A stretch of 64,000 nt of DNA, from assembly GCF_900109085.1 (NCBI RefSeq), contig NZ_FNYW01000005.1:1-64000 (forward strand), written 5' to 3'. The notes below the pieces were generated by a model that worked only from the letters and a program-made list of their open reading frames with translations, had not been told where the DNA came from and did not search any database. Position 1 is the first letter of the stretch. Each line of letters starts with the position of its first letter. Position numbers and translations under genes: made by a program. This stretch comes from Alkalibacterium gilvum. Its GTDB lineage: Bacteria; Bacillota; Bacilli; Lactobacillales; Carnobacteriaceae_A. Positions 28,811 to 37,608 of the stretch are shown here, piece by piece.

Positions 28811-29656
28811 ATGAAGGTCTTGACCCTAAATACCCATGCATGGATGGAAGAAGAATCTTATGATAAAATCGAAAAAATTATTGATAGAATACTAGCAAAA
28901 GATTATACATTTATAGCGCTCCAAGAAATCAATCAGTCGATAGAGGCGGAAGAAGTGGAGGACCCAGGATTTATACAGCCTGAAGGCGATGATCCTGGTA
29001 TCCGTATTAAAGCTGATAATTTTGCCTTGCTCATTGTAAAAGGATTAAGAGAAAGAGGCTTAAACTATTACTGGAGTTGGACAGCGAATCATATCGGATA
29101 CGATAAGTATGATGAAGGCGTAGCACTACTCTCTCAGACCCCCTATACTGCAGAGAGTTTGCGAGTCTCTAATAGTGATGACTATACCCATCACTATACA
29201 AGGCGTGTTTTAAAGGCCGCGACTAGGGTGAATGGGAATCGTTGGAATATACTCTCATGTCACTATTCTTGGTGGAAAGATGGAAAAGGTCGTGAGCTAT
29301 TTAAGAGTGAATGGGATAGAACGAGAACCCTGTTGGAAGATGATGATAAAACAAGTCACTTAATTATGGGAGATTTCAATAATGAGGCCACTTTGGCTGG
29401 TGAAGGGTATAACTACATTAATATGACCACACCATTCCTATCAGATACTTACACTGAAGCCGAGAAAAAGGTTGGAGAAGCGACAGTGATAAGTGCCATT
29501 GATGGATGGGAGGGTCATGCGGATGAAAAACGGATCGATTATATTTTCACCGATAATAGAAAACATATCGACACATATCGTGTAGTTTTTGACAATGAAA
29601 ATGGCCCCATAGTCAGTGATCATTTTGGTGTTGAAGTGGAACTGACCGAAAAATAA
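28811..29656 (+). CDS. mapP: Maltose 6'-phosphate phosphatase (MapP-like, EEP family)
   Basis: 281 residues of the endonuclease/exonuclease/phosphatase fold. Family landmarks are LTLNTHAW, FIALQEIN (metal-binding Glu), SCHYSWWKDG, IMGDFNNEA, RIDYIFTD and the catalytic SDHFGVEVEL. A DNase role is unlikely given the position 21 nt after the PTS permease. In Enterococcus faecalis a protein of this fold encoded beside malT and malP is a maltose 6'-phosphate phosphatase. By that precedent the enzyme frees maltose from PTS-imported maltose 6'-phosphate for maltose phosphorylase. Function is inferred from fold plus context. AAGGAGAG precedes the ATG. Confidence 0.82.
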   Translation: MKVLTLNTHAWMEEESYDKIEKIIDRILAKDYTFIALQEINQSIEAEEVEDPGFIQPEGDDPGIRIKADNFALLIVKGLRERGLNYYWSWTANHIGYDKYDEGVALLSQTPYTAESLRVSNSDDYTHHYTRRVLKAATRVNGNRWNILSCHYSWWKDGKGRELFKSEWDRTRTLLEDDDKTSHLIMGDFNNEATLAGEGYNYINMTTPFLSDTYTEAEKKVGEATVISAIDGWEGHADEKRIDYIFTDNRKHIDTYRVVFDNENGPIVSDHFGVEVELTEK

Positions 29657-29673
29657 CAAACACTATAGATAGT

Positions 29674-29716
29674 TAAAGCCTGCAGTAGCCTTATTGGTCT
29701 ACATGCAGGCTTTTTT
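29674..29716 (+). terminator. Terminator of the maltose PTS operon
   Basis: AAAGCCTGCAGTAG and CTACATGCAGGCTTTTTT form a long stem with a short internal offset and a clean T tract. Confidence 0.88.
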
Positions 29717-29788
29717 CAATGGGGAAAAGAGAATAGTGAAAATATTGAACCGCTTTTTTTTGAAAGAAAATCTAGTCCTTAAGACGTA

Positions 29789-29816
29789 TTTACTCTGAAA
29801 TAGCTTGTGTTATACT
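29789..29816 (+). promoter_or_regulatory. Promoter of the DUF1232 gene
   Basis: TTTACT, 16-nt spacer, TATACT, about 90 nt before the gene. Confidence 0.55.
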
Positions 29817-29905
29817 AAATATGTAGAAAATTAATGTAAAAAGTCATAAGGTGACTGTAGTCTAATATAAATAAAACGCTAGTTACACTGAAAGGAAGTT
29901 GGATA

Positions 29906-30190
29906 ATGAAACTTCATAAAAAACAGAGAAAAACACCGCTATCTAAAATTAAATCATTAGCACTCTCCCTTTTTGATGCAAAAGTAGAAACAAAAAGGAA
30001 AGTGATGGTTGCTGGAATTATTTTGTATATTTTGAGTCCCGTTGATATTATTCCGGACTTTATTCCAATGGTCGGCTATGCTGATGATGTTATTCTGCCT
30101 ATTCTTTTATTGGTTGCAGAAAGATTGCTCTCAAATGATGAAGAAGCGGAACCCGTTCGAGTGAGAAAAGAAGCTGAAAAAGTCGATTAA
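29906..30190 (+). CDS. DUF1232 (YkvA-like) small membrane protein
   Basis: 94 residues. The diagnostic block ILSPVDIIPDFIPMVGYADD sits in the middle, after a basic N-terminus and followed by a hydrophobic segment (VILPILLLVAERLL). The C-terminus is acidic and charged. The family is widespread and of unknown function. GGAAG precedes the ATG, and the gene is monocistronic with its own promoter and terminator. Confidence 0.85.
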   Translation: MKLHKKQRKTPLSKIKSLALSLFDAKVETKRKVMVAGIILYILSPVDIIPDFIPMVGYADDVILPILLLVAERLLSNDEEAEPVRVRKEAEKVD

Positions 30191-30203
30191 TCAATTGGTT
30201 AAG

Positions 30204-30229
30204 CCTCTTCTAATGAAGAGGATTTTTTT
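30204..30229 (+). terminator. Terminator after the DUF1232 gene
   Basis: CCTCTTC, loop TAAT, GAAGAGG, then ATTTTTTTAT. Confidence 0.85.
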
Positions 30230-30286
30230 ATACCCTTCAATGAGCGAGGCAAGTAAAAGGTAATCTTGGTGCTATTTATCTATAAC

Positions 30287-30337
30287 AAAAAAACAAGAAC
30301 CATACTGAGTTACCCAGATATGGATCTTGTTTTTTCT
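30287..30337 (-). terminator. Terminator of the FrnE-like gene
   Basis: AAAAACAAGAACCATA pairs with TATGGATCTTGTTTTT apart from one mismatch. On the minus strand it ends in a T tract 13 nt after the stop of the oxidoreductase. Confidence 0.8.
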
Positions 30338-30349
30338 ATCGTGTCTAAT

Positions 30350-31057
30350 TTAAATTGGGCAAGAGCCATCTTCACAAGTCTCGCCGTTTTTGTTGCCAAC
30401 CATTTGTAGGTCAGGTTTGATTTCAAGTTCTGCTGCTATTTTTTTCAATGTATCCTGAAAAACTTCTTGCGGTTGAGCACCGGATATCGCATATTTTCTT
30501 TCAAAGACAAAGAATGGCACACCCTGGACACCGACAGCTCTCGCTTCTTGGATATCTTTGGTGACATCACCGTCATATTGGTTGCTTGAAAGAACGTTTT
30601 TGGCATCTTCACGAGATAGGCCGATTTTTTCAGCAATATCTAACAAGACATTGTCATCGTTTAATGCAAGATTATGAGTGAAATGAGCGGCTAATAAGGC
30701 TTCATCTGCCTCAGCACCTTTTCCTTGAGTTTCAGCGAACTTTGCTAATCTGTGAGCTTTTCTGGTGTTCGCACTAGTCATTTTTTCAAAATCGTAACTT
30801 AAACCAACTGACTCAGCTCGTGCTGTAATGGATGAATACATACCTTCAACCTGTGCCTCAGACAATCCTTTTTTCTTAGCAAATGCTTCTTTAACCTTCG
30901 AATTATCTACAGTAGAGGCTGTAGGATCCAACTCATATGCCTTGAATGCCACATCAACTTTACCGGCTAAGCCCGTTTCTTTGAGAGCCTGTTCTAGCTC
31001 TCTCTTTCCAATATAACAAAATGGACAAACATAATCGGACCATACTTCAATTTTCAT
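30350..31057 (-). CDS. DsbA-family oxidoreductase (FrnE-like)
   Basis: 235 residues with a thioredoxin fold and long alpha-helical insertion. The active site is SDYVCPFCYIGK (CPFC), and the cis-proline loop is GVQGVPFFVFERKYAISGAQ. No signal peptide is seen, so it is cytosolic, as for FrnE, rather than an exported DsbA. The extra C-terminal cysteines (ETCEDGSCPI) form a CxxxxC pair and could be a second redox or metal site. These proteins act in thiol redox or oxidative-stress reactions; the substrate is unknown. Monocistronic. Confidence 0.85.
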   Translation of the reverse strand: MKIEVWSDYVCPFCYIGKRELEQALKETGLAGKVDVAFKAYELDPTASTVDNSKVKEAFAKKKGLSEAQVEGMYSSITARAESVGLSYDFEKMTSANTRKAHRLAKFAETQGKGAEADEALLAAHFTHNLALNDDNVLLDIAEKIGLSREDAKNVLSSNQYDGDVTKDIQEARAVGVQGVPFFVFERKYAISGAQPQEVFQDTLKKIAAELEIKPDLQMVGNKNGETCEDGSCPI

Positions 31058-31126
31058 TCTGATTCATCACTTCGCTTCCTAAAAGTAAGTTAGATACACT
31101 ATACCAAGAGTATGTCAAAAGTACAA

Positions 31127-31167
31127 ACAAAAAACACCTCACGATAAGTTATTATCTTGAGGTGTTT
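31127..31167 (-). terminator. Terminator downstream of the Na+/H+ antiporter
   Basis: AAACACCTCA pairs with TGAGGTGTTT. On the minus strand the stem is followed by TTTTTTG. It also separates the antiporter from the FrnE-like gene. Confidence 0.75.
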
Positions 31168-31242
31168 CATCTTAGTAAGTGCTTACTTATAAACTAAACG
31201 CATGTAAACTAGAACCGAGTAAGCTATAGTGGAAGAGTAGCT

Positions 31243-32472
31243 CTACGTTTCAGAGTGATCCACTTTTTTTAAGAAGCGGGAGAGTGGGTAAACACCGGCA
31301 CTTTGAAATATGAAAGAAAATAAGGTGGTAATAAAAGCGACAGATATCAAAAAGACACTATTATCAATTGTAAGAGTACTTTCAGCCCAAAGAATTAATA
31401 CGACAGACATCGTCCCTTTTATGCCAGCCCATGATAAAAGGAAAAGACCTGAGTTTAAATGTTCGAACTTTCTTCTCCAAGAAGGCACGACCAAGAGGGT
31501 ACTTCCCAAAACAAGAAAGCGAGCAAGGATGGAAAGAACAAAAAATATCGTGGCAGTAATCCAAATAATTGGTTTTTGAAAATGAATATAGTGAACAGAT
31601 TGAATCCCAATAAAGAGAAACAAGATTGATGATAAGGTTGGTTCAACCACATTCCAAAAGCCACCCAATGAGTCGCGAAACTCATCTTCTTTTTCATCAT
31701 GCTTGGAAAAAGCAAATGAAAGTAGAATACCAGACACAACGGTAGCTAACACCCCAGAGGCATTCACCATTTCTGCTAAAGTAAAGCCACCATAAGCGAT
31801 TAGAATACTTAGTATAACCTGATATTCATGGTGAGACGTAATATGTATAGCCTGGCTGAGGATCCAACCGAAAACAAGGCCAATACCTATTCCACCAAGA
31901 GAAACATAAGTAAAACTTTCCAGAAAATTAAGAGCAGAAAAACTGTTACCCGATTGAACCATCGATAAAAGGATAGTAAAAATAACAATACTGGTTCCGT
32001 CATTAACAAGTGACTCGCCTTCAACGATATCAGAAACTTCTTCAGAGCCTCCGCTGCCTTTCAATATTGAAACAACTGAAACAGGATCAGTGGGAACGAG
32101 AATGGCCGCAAGAAGAAAAGAAACACTCCACGACAAAGGTTCGAAAAAAGAGCTGACCCAATAGACTCCCGTACCTAGAAGTAAGACAGTTGCTAGCATT
32201 CCTAATGTACTAAACGTTAGAATGATGCCGGCATTTTTCTTTAGGGCCTGAGCAGAAAACTGGTAGGCAGAAACAAATATAAGCCCAGGAATAAAGATGT
32301 CATACAATACATCATGCGAAACTGAAAAATCAGAGAAAAGCGATAAGGAAGATAAAGCCATCCCTACAAGTACTAAAACAACGGGAACCGGGAAAAACTT
32401 TTTATTAATGTCGATAATAAAGACGATAACGCTAACTAGCAAAAGAACTAAAACTTGGTTTAATAAAACCAT
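31243..32472 (-). CDS. Na+/H+ antiporter, CPA1 (NhaP/NhaG-like) family
   Basis: 409 residues, almost entirely hydrophobic with about 11-12 helices. ILVPTDPVSVVSIL and VEGESLVNDGTSIVIF carry the ND ion-binding motif characteristic of CPA1 antiporters. The C-terminal soluble domain found in some members is absent. It should exchange cytosolic Na+ (or K+) for H+, which fits a salt- or alkali-tolerant organism. It is monocistronic. Cation specificity cannot be read. Confidence 0.88.
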   Translation of the reverse strand: MVLLNQVLVLLLVSVIVFIIDINKKFFPVPVVLVLVGMALSSLSLFSDFSVSHDVLYDIFIPGLIFVSAYQFSAQALKKNAGIILTFSTLGMLATVLLLGTGVYWVSSFFEPLSWSVSFLLAAILVPTDPVSVVSILKGSGGSEEVSDIVEGESLVNDGTSIVIFTILLSMVQSGNSFSALNFLESFTYVSLGGIGIGLVFGWILSQAIHITSHHEYQVILSILIAYGGFTLAEMVNASGVLATVVSGILLSFAFSKHDEKEDEFRDSLGGFWNVVEPTLSSILFLFIGIQSVHYIHFQKPIIWITATIFFVLSILARFLVLGSTLLVVPSWRRKFEHLNSGLFLLSWAGIKGTMSVVLILWAESTLTIDNSVFLISVAFITTLFSFIFQSAGVYPLSRFLKKVDHSET

Positions 32473-32597
32473 CGTACAATAACCTCACTTTCAAAATATA
32501 AATAATATGTTTATTTACAGAATAGCAAATATAGCTGATGAATTGAAATGAAGAGTCATTTTGGAGGGGGATAGTTTCAGGCGTAATAAAAAATGAT

Positions 32598-32637
32598 AAG
32601 AAAAAAGTGATCGACCATATAGATGTCCGATCACTTT
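32598..32637 (-). terminator. Terminator of the formate/nitrite transporter gene
   Basis: AAAGTGATCG pairs with CGATCACTTT; the minus-strand product ends in TTTTTTC. It lies 31 nt after the stop. Confidence 0.85.
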
Positions 32638-32668
32638 ACGATTCAATTTTAAAAAATGAGCTGATAAA

Positions 32669-33469
32669 TTAATCTTGGTAGACAGGACTTTTACGATTGA
32701 GCCATGAATATGACAAACCAATAATCAGTCCACCACCTACGAAGTTACCTAAGCCAGCAAACAGGAAATTGGTTAGTACGCCTGAGATAGTCATTCCTAC
32801 AATGGGACTGTTTGCTGAGAAATAAGCCAGCGGAAATGATGAGAAGTTGGCTATTAAGTGTTCAAAGCCTAAGAAAGCAAAAATAAAAATAATAAATACC
32901 ATGGCAATAACTTTTCCAGCATCGTCCTTCATTCTTATTGTGCTAAAAACAGCCGTATTCACAATGACATTTGCAAGGATTCCTTCAGTGAAAATTTGAA
33001 GGGGAGTTTTGCCTAATTTACCTTCGATGGCACTAAATAAAAAGTGATCAGCAGGCAAGTCTTGGAAAATCGATGTTAAAGAGACAAGATAACTAAAAAT
33101 GATACCGCCAATTAAATTGAAGAATAAACAAGTGAAAAGTAGAATAAGTGCATTTTTAAATGATAAAAACTTTCTATGAACAGCAACAGTGGTATACATC
33201 ATGTTAGATGTTCCAAGCTCCGCATTCATATAGATAATCATGATCAAAGACCAGCTGAACATAAAGGAATATAAAAATTTCCCAGATCCCGGCATCGCGC
33301 CCTCAGCATATTGAGCAGTAATCACAGCGATTGATGTTCCAAGAGTTAAAAATAATGTCGCAAGCATGGCTCGCATACCATATCCCATAACACTTGCATC
33401 AAGCAGATGTTTTTTCTTTTCGATACTTTTTTCAAGACTATAAAAGAGTCCCCTATAATTTGCATCCAT
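32669..33469 (-). CDS. Formate/nitrite transporter family channel
   Basis: 266 residues with six helices. FNT landmarks are NAELGTSNMMYTTVAV near helix 2-3, TEGILANVIVNTAVFST, FLGFEHLIANFSSF and LGNFVGGGLIIGLSY. FocA and NirC homologues form pentameric anion channels, and a Lactobacillales host would typically move formate. The N-terminal region carries a K-rich segment (EKSIEKKKHLL). The usual GAELFTGN motif is altered to NAELGTSN, which may affect selectivity. Monocistronic; divergent from the YehS-like gene. Confidence 0.8.
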   Translation of the reverse strand: MDANYRGLFYSLEKSIEKKKHLLDASVMGYGMRAMLATLFLTLGTSIAVITAQYAEGAMPGSGKFLYSFMFSWSLIMIIYMNAELGTSNMMYTTVAVHRKFLSFKNALILLFTCLFFNLIGGIIFSYLVSLTSIFQDLPADHFLFSAIEGKLGKTPLQIFTEGILANVIVNTAVFSTIRMKDDAGKVIAMVFIIFIFAFLGFEHLIANFSSFPLAYFSANSPIVGMTISGVLTNFLFAGLGNFVGGGLIIGLSYSWLNRKSPVYQD

Positions 33470-33714
33470 AACGATTCCATCCTTTTTGTTAAGTTTTACA
33501 CAATATTTATATCATACACCTATACCAAACATTTTTAAATGGAAAAGTGAAAAAAATTTCATTTTTTTTTATCTTTTTTTTTATAATTAATATACGACTT
33601 AAATTTATCTATATAAGAACATAGTGTTCTTTCTTTTTATCATCTAGTATTAAAGGTATACTATATGAAGAAATTGATTACTAAAAAGATAAATCACAGA
33701 AAGGTGCTAAAAAA

Positions 33715-34230
33715 ATGAATAATAATGATCGGTTGGTGCGACTGCGTTACGCATTAGATATAAAAGATTCAGAAATGACAGAAATTTTTAAACTTGGGGA
33801 ATCTAATCTTTCCATTGGAGACGTGCGTTATCTTCTTTCCAGAGAAAGCGAAAATGAAGTAGAGGACGATGAATTTACAGAGAATCACTATAAAAAAGAA
33901 TGCAGTAATCGCTTGTTTGAATCATTCTTGAATGGTCTGATTGTTTATAAAAGAGGGCGTCAAATGACAAAGACAGGTGAGCCAGTTAAGATGACTCATG
34001 CTTTGAAGCATGACAAGGACGTCAACAATATCTTGCTTAAAAAGGTTAAAGTAGCCCTGAAATTGACGAATGAAGACATGCTCGATATTCTTGAAGAAGC
34101 TGACGTATATATTTCAAAAGGTGAATTGAGTGCTGTTTTGAGAAAGGAAGATCACCGAAACTATCAGGAGTGCGGCGAAAGATATGCACGGAATTTCCTT
34201 AAAGGCTTGGTAATAGAATATCGAGGGTAA
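33715..34230 (+). CDS. DUF1456 (YehS) family protein
   Basis: 171 residues made of two copies of the YehS module. Each starts near VRLRYALDIKDSEMTEIF or VKVALKLTNEDMLDIL, and each ends with SFLNGLIVYKRG or NFLKGLVIEYRG. It is helical and cytosolic, with no known activity. The upstream 245-nt gap contains a long T-rich tract (33560-33583) and no ORF. The ribosome binding site is AGAAAGG. Confidence 0.88.
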   Translation: MNNNDRLVRLRYALDIKDSEMTEIFKLGESNLSIGDVRYLLSRESENEVEDDEFTENHYKKECSNRLFESFLNGLIVYKRGRQMTKTGEPVKMTHALKHDKDVNNILLKKVKVALKLTNEDMLDILEEADVYISKGELSAVLRKEDHRNYQECGERYARNFLKGLVIEYRG

Positions 34231-34368
34231 GCATATAGTAAAAATAAATAAGCAGTAAAAAGTTCCTCATTATGTCGTGTATATTTAGATTGACTAAGTG
34301 AAATGGTATGGACTTTACGAAAAAATATTTGTGGGGTTAATTTTGTCCAAAATTTGTCTAAATGAAAG

Positions 34369-34385
34369 TGTAATATAACTGTAAT
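34369..34385 (+). promoter_or_regulatory. WalR (YycF)-type box
   Basis: TGTAAT-N5-TGTAAT, an exact match to the published WalR consensus TGTWAH-N5-TGTWAH. It abuts and overlaps the -35 position of the promoter for the M23 hydrolase gene. Confidence 0.75.
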
Positions 34386-34404
34386 CAGCTATTGTTTTTA
34401 TACT
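34376..34404 (+). promoter_or_regulatory. Promoter of the M23 hydrolase gene
   Basis: The -10 is TATACT. The -35 position (TAACTG) is poor, as expected for an activator-dependent promoter. The leader is about 95 nt. Confidence 0.55.
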
Positions 34405-34505
34405 ATCCGTAAGAGTGGTACTATTAATCTAACGTTGAATAATAGTCGAATGATAAATGCATGATAAATGACACGTAAAAATACTGACATGATGGAGGAA
34501 ATCAC

Positions 34506-36125
34506 TTGAAAAATAAATTAGTCCTTGGCCTCGTTTCCTCGCTGTTGTTTACAACCGCTGCCCCGTTGATGGGAAATGTGGTTCAAGCAGAGGAATCTTT
34601 AGAAGAATTAAAAAAAGAGAAAGAAGCAATTGAAGACCGTTCAGAGGAGTTAGGTTCAGTTATTGAAGAAACTGAGTCAGAAATGTCTGCTCTAGAACAG
34701 GAAAGACAAGAATTGGAAACGAATATCCAGTCATTACAAATAACAATTGAAGGATTAACTAAAGATATTGAAACACAGGAAGAACGATTAGAGGAAAAAA
34801 ATAAAGAAATTGAAGAATTAAATAAGGAAATTGAAAAATTAACCGAAGCCATTGAATTGCGAAATGAAAAGTTACAGACTCAGGCACGTGCAACTCAAAC
34901 AAAGTGGAACCCGGCAAATATTGTACATATGATTATTTCTGCTGAAGATCTTTCAGATTTAATTGGTCGAATGGGTATTATTGGAACATTGGTTTCAGCT
35001 AATCAAACAATAATCGAAGATCAACAACGTGATCAGGAAGCTCTCGTCGAAGCCGAATCAAAAATCCAAGTAGAAAAAGAGCAGGTTGAAACACTTTTAG
35101 TTGAAGTAAAAGCGAATCGTGAAGAGTTATCTTTACAGCAAACAGAACTTGATAATGAAATCATGTACGTGGCGGAACGTTACCAAATGAATGCCACTGA
35201 AAAGGATCAATTTGTCAGTGACCAGTTTGTACTAGCTCAAGAAACAATGGCTTTGAGCGCAGATATAGAAGCAGAAGAAGAGCGTATTGCTGAAGAAAAG
35301 CGTTTGGAAGAAGAACGAATTGCTGAAGAAAAACGCCAAGAAGCTTTACGAGTTGCTGAGGAAGAGCGTTTAGAAAAAGAACGTATGGCAAGAGAAAAAC
35401 GCGAAGAAGAACATGTTGCTGAAGAAAAAAGACAAACAGCAGAAAAAGCTGAAACAGTAGAAGAAGAAAAAGTTATGCAAGTTGTAAATAAAGACGAAAA
35501 AAATAATCAAAATAAGCAAAAAGAAAAAGCTGCAGAGAAACGCCGTCAAGAAAAAATCAAAGCGGAAAAAGCAACTGCTAAAGCAAGAGAAGAAGAAAGC
35601 GCTAGAAAAGAGAAAAAAGCAGCAAAAGAACGCGAAGAAGCCGCACGTAAAGCGGCAGCAGAACGTGCTGAGGCTGCACGCATAGCAGCAGAAAAGGCAA
35701 AAGCTGAAAAAGAAAAAGAAGAAGCATCGACGTCTTCAAACGGTGGGTGGCTACGTCCGGCCAGTGGATATTTCAGTTCAAGCTATGGCTACCGTATTCA
35801 CCCCGTTACACATGAGCGCGGTTCATTCCATAATGGTCTAGATATTGCTGGAGGTGGGCCAATTAGGGCTGCACGTGCAGGAAGAGTTGTAGCCGCCTCT
35901 TACTCTGGGACGTATGGTAACAGAGTGATTATTGATCACGGTGATGGCTATCGTTCACTTTACGCACACATGCAGACGGGATTGAGTGTTTCTGTTGGGC
36001 AAAGTGTTTCGCAAGGACAACAGTTGGGAATCATGGGTACGACAGGACGATCAACAGGTGTACATTTACATTTCATTGTTTATAAGAATGGTAGAACTGT
36101 AAACCCAGCACATTATATCCGATAA
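34506..36125 (+). CDS. Secreted coiled-coil M23 peptidoglycan endopeptidase (PcsB/EnvC-like)
   Basis: 539 residues from a TTG start 7 nt after GGAGG. A signal peptide (about 1-28, ending VVQA) is followed by a long coiled coil (about 30-250). An E/K/R/A-rich helical stretch of IAEEKR-type repeats (about 255-405) comes next. The C-terminal M23/LytM domain (about 415-539) has the zinc ligands in HNGLDIAG and the HLHF motif. The architecture resembles division hydrolases or activators controlled by FtsEX, such as PcsB, CwlO and EnvC. The upstream WalR box supports a cell-wall role. An intact HxxxD and HxH set suggests it is catalytically active. Confidence 0.85.
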   Translation: MKNKLVLGLVSSLLFTTAAPLMGNVVQAEESLEELKKEKEAIEDRSEELGSVIEETESEMSALEQERQELETNIQSLQITIEGLTKDIETQEERLEEKNKEIEELNKEIEKLTEAIELRNEKLQTQARATQTKWNPANIVHMIISAEDLSDLIGRMGIIGTLVSANQTIIEDQQRDQEALVEAESKIQVEKEQVETLLVEVKANREELSLQQTELDNEIMYVAERYQMNATEKDQFVSDQFVLAQETMALSADIEAEEERIAEEKRLEEERIAEEKRQEALRVAEEERLEKERMAREKREEEHVAEEKRQTAEKAETVEEEKVMQVVNKDEKNNQNKQKEKAAEKRRQEKIKAEKATAKAREEESARKEKKAAKEREEAARKAAAERAEAARIAAEKAKAEKEKEEASTSSNGGWLRPASGYFSSSYGYRIHPVTHERGSFHNGLDIAGGGPIRAARAGRVVAASYSGTYGNRVIIDHGDGYRSLYAHMQTGLSVSVGQSVSQGQQLGIMGTTGRSTGVHLHFIVYKNGRTVNPAHYIR

Positions 36126-36134
36126 TTAAATACG

Positions 36135-36176
36135 AAAAAGCGAGGAGTTTTAAACTCCTCGCTTTTGTCTTTTTTA
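36135..36176. terminator. Bidirectional terminator
   Basis: AAAAGCGAGGAGTTT pairs perfectly with AAACTCCTCGCTTTT, followed by GTCTTTTTT. It serves the M23 gene and possibly the convergent ThrE genes. Confidence 0.88.
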
Positions 36177-36202
36177 CATAATGTTTTTTAAATGAATAAA
36201 AA

Positions 36203-36670
36203 TCAAGGTAAATATCGTTTTTCTCGTCTGCCAAAAGCTCGACTGGAGAACACTTGGAATAGACCACTGTTAAGTGATAAGCCTAAAGCGATAGCACCAG
36301 AAACTAAAAATGTCTCGGTCGCGAACAATAAAGCAGCCTCTGAATCTCCTTCGATAAAGGAACGCATCATAGAATAGGCAGAACTACCCGGAACAAGAGG
36401 AATAATTGCGGGAACAGCAAATACAATTACAGGCATTTTATAGCGTCTGGCAAACCATTGACTTAAAAAGGCAATGAGAAAGGATGCTGCCCCAGCGCCA
36501 ATGAATAGGACTAATTCAAATTGTAACGCTATAATGTAGTAAACTAACCAGCCAAAAGCACCAGAAATACTAGAGGCAAGGATGGTACGTGTCGGCACAT
36601 TGTACATGACACAGAAACCAAAAGTTGCAACAAAAGCTGCTAAAAAATAAGTAATATAAGTTAAAATCAT
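36203..36670 (-). CDS. Threonine/serine exporter, small subunit (ThrE_2, DUF3815)
   Basis: 155 residues with about five helices. PTRTILASSISGAFGWLVYY and VPAIIPLVPGSSAYSMMRSF are the landmarks of the C-terminal half of ThrE-like exporters, split off as a separate protein in Firmicutes. It follows the large subunit by 12 nt. Together they probably form a membrane exporter for threonine, serine or small peptides; substrate is inferred from family only. Confidence 0.82.
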   Translation of the reverse strand: MILTYITYFLAAFVATFGFCVMYNVPTRTILASSISGAFGWLVYYIIALQFELVLFIGAGAASFLIAFLSQWFARRYKMPVIVFAVPAIIPLVPGSSAYSMMRSFIEGDSEAALLFATETFLVSGAIALGLSLNSGLFQVFSSRAFGRREKRYLP

Positions 36671-36682
36671 CGATTAACCTCC

Positions 36683-37444
36683 TTATAAAAATGCAAGAAC
36701 AATAGCAATACCGATACCAATAGCGCCAGCTGTGATTAAAGCCTTAGCAAGTACAGCTACACCGGCCAGTAAGTGTCCAGCCATTAAGTCCCTGAAGCTA
36801 TTTGTGATAGCCATACCTGGGACTAAAGACATCACACTCCCTATTATAATAATATTAAGATCCAAACCAAAACCGATTCGAACAAATACGAAGGATAGCA
36901 TGCCAATAAAAAAGGAGGCAACCATCTCAGCGAAAAAACTGACATTTGTCCAATTCTTAACCACTTCAAACAAGTAATGACCTAGGCCACCCGCTATAAA
37001 AGCTGGAAGAACCTCCATATAAGAGCCCCCAAATAAGAGTGTAAAGCCTCCACAAGCTAAGGCCATGGAGAGGTTCCTTTGAAGCCTTGTAAAGTTCGTT
37101 GGTGTGTTTATTATATTCGACAATTTTTCTCTAACTTTTTTGGGAGGCAGCGGCTTTCTTGCTAATTGCCTTGAGAGATCGTTAACCATGGAAACTTTTT
37201 CTAAATTGGTATTTCTATCATTCATACGTAATAATTCCGTGTAATCTTGCCCGTCGTCACCCTGAACTGTAATAATTAATGCAGTAGGGACAACAAATAC
37301 GTTGATATTTTCAAGACGATAACTTTTAGCTATCCGATAAAGTGTATCTTCTACTCGGTATGTTTCTGCTCCATTTTCTAACATCACTCTACCGGCTTCA
37401 ACACAGATATCTACAATTTTAGCCACAGTATATTGCTGTTGCAC
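36683..37444 (-). CDS. Threonine/serine exporter, large subunit (ThrE, DUF1212)
   Basis: 253 residues from a GTG start 8 nt after AAGGAG. The nearby ATG (2 nt from the ribosome binding site) is less likely. The N-terminal 120 residues are soluble with GRVMLENGAETYRVEDTLYRI and VFVVPTALIITV, the DUF1212 hallmark. The C-terminal part has about five helices, including SLVPGMAITNSFRDLMAGHL. It works with the adjacent small subunit as a two-part exporter. Confidence 0.84.
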   Translation of the reverse strand: MQQQYTVAKIVDICVEAGRVMLENGAETYRVEDTLYRIAKSYRLENINVFVVPTALIITVQGDDGQDYTELLRMNDRNTNLEKVSMVNDLSRQLARKPLPPKKVREKLSNIINTPTNFTRLQRNLSMALACGGFTLLFGGSYMEVLPAFIAGGLGHYLFEVVKNWTNVSFFAEMVASFFIGMLSFVFVRIGFGLDLNIIIIGSVMSLVPGMAITNSFRDLMAGHLLAGVAVLAKALITAGAIGIGIAIVLAFL

Positions 37445-37608
37445 TCTCATCACTCCTTGTCCAATAAAAAACCATTCTTTTTAATACGCTTAGTATAACG
37501 AGTATATTAGATAATTGCGAATAGATTTTGCTGATTCATTTAATCTTTATAGGATAAAATGGTATATTTAATTATACTTACAATAAAAAAGTAAAAGGGG
37601 AGAGAGCA

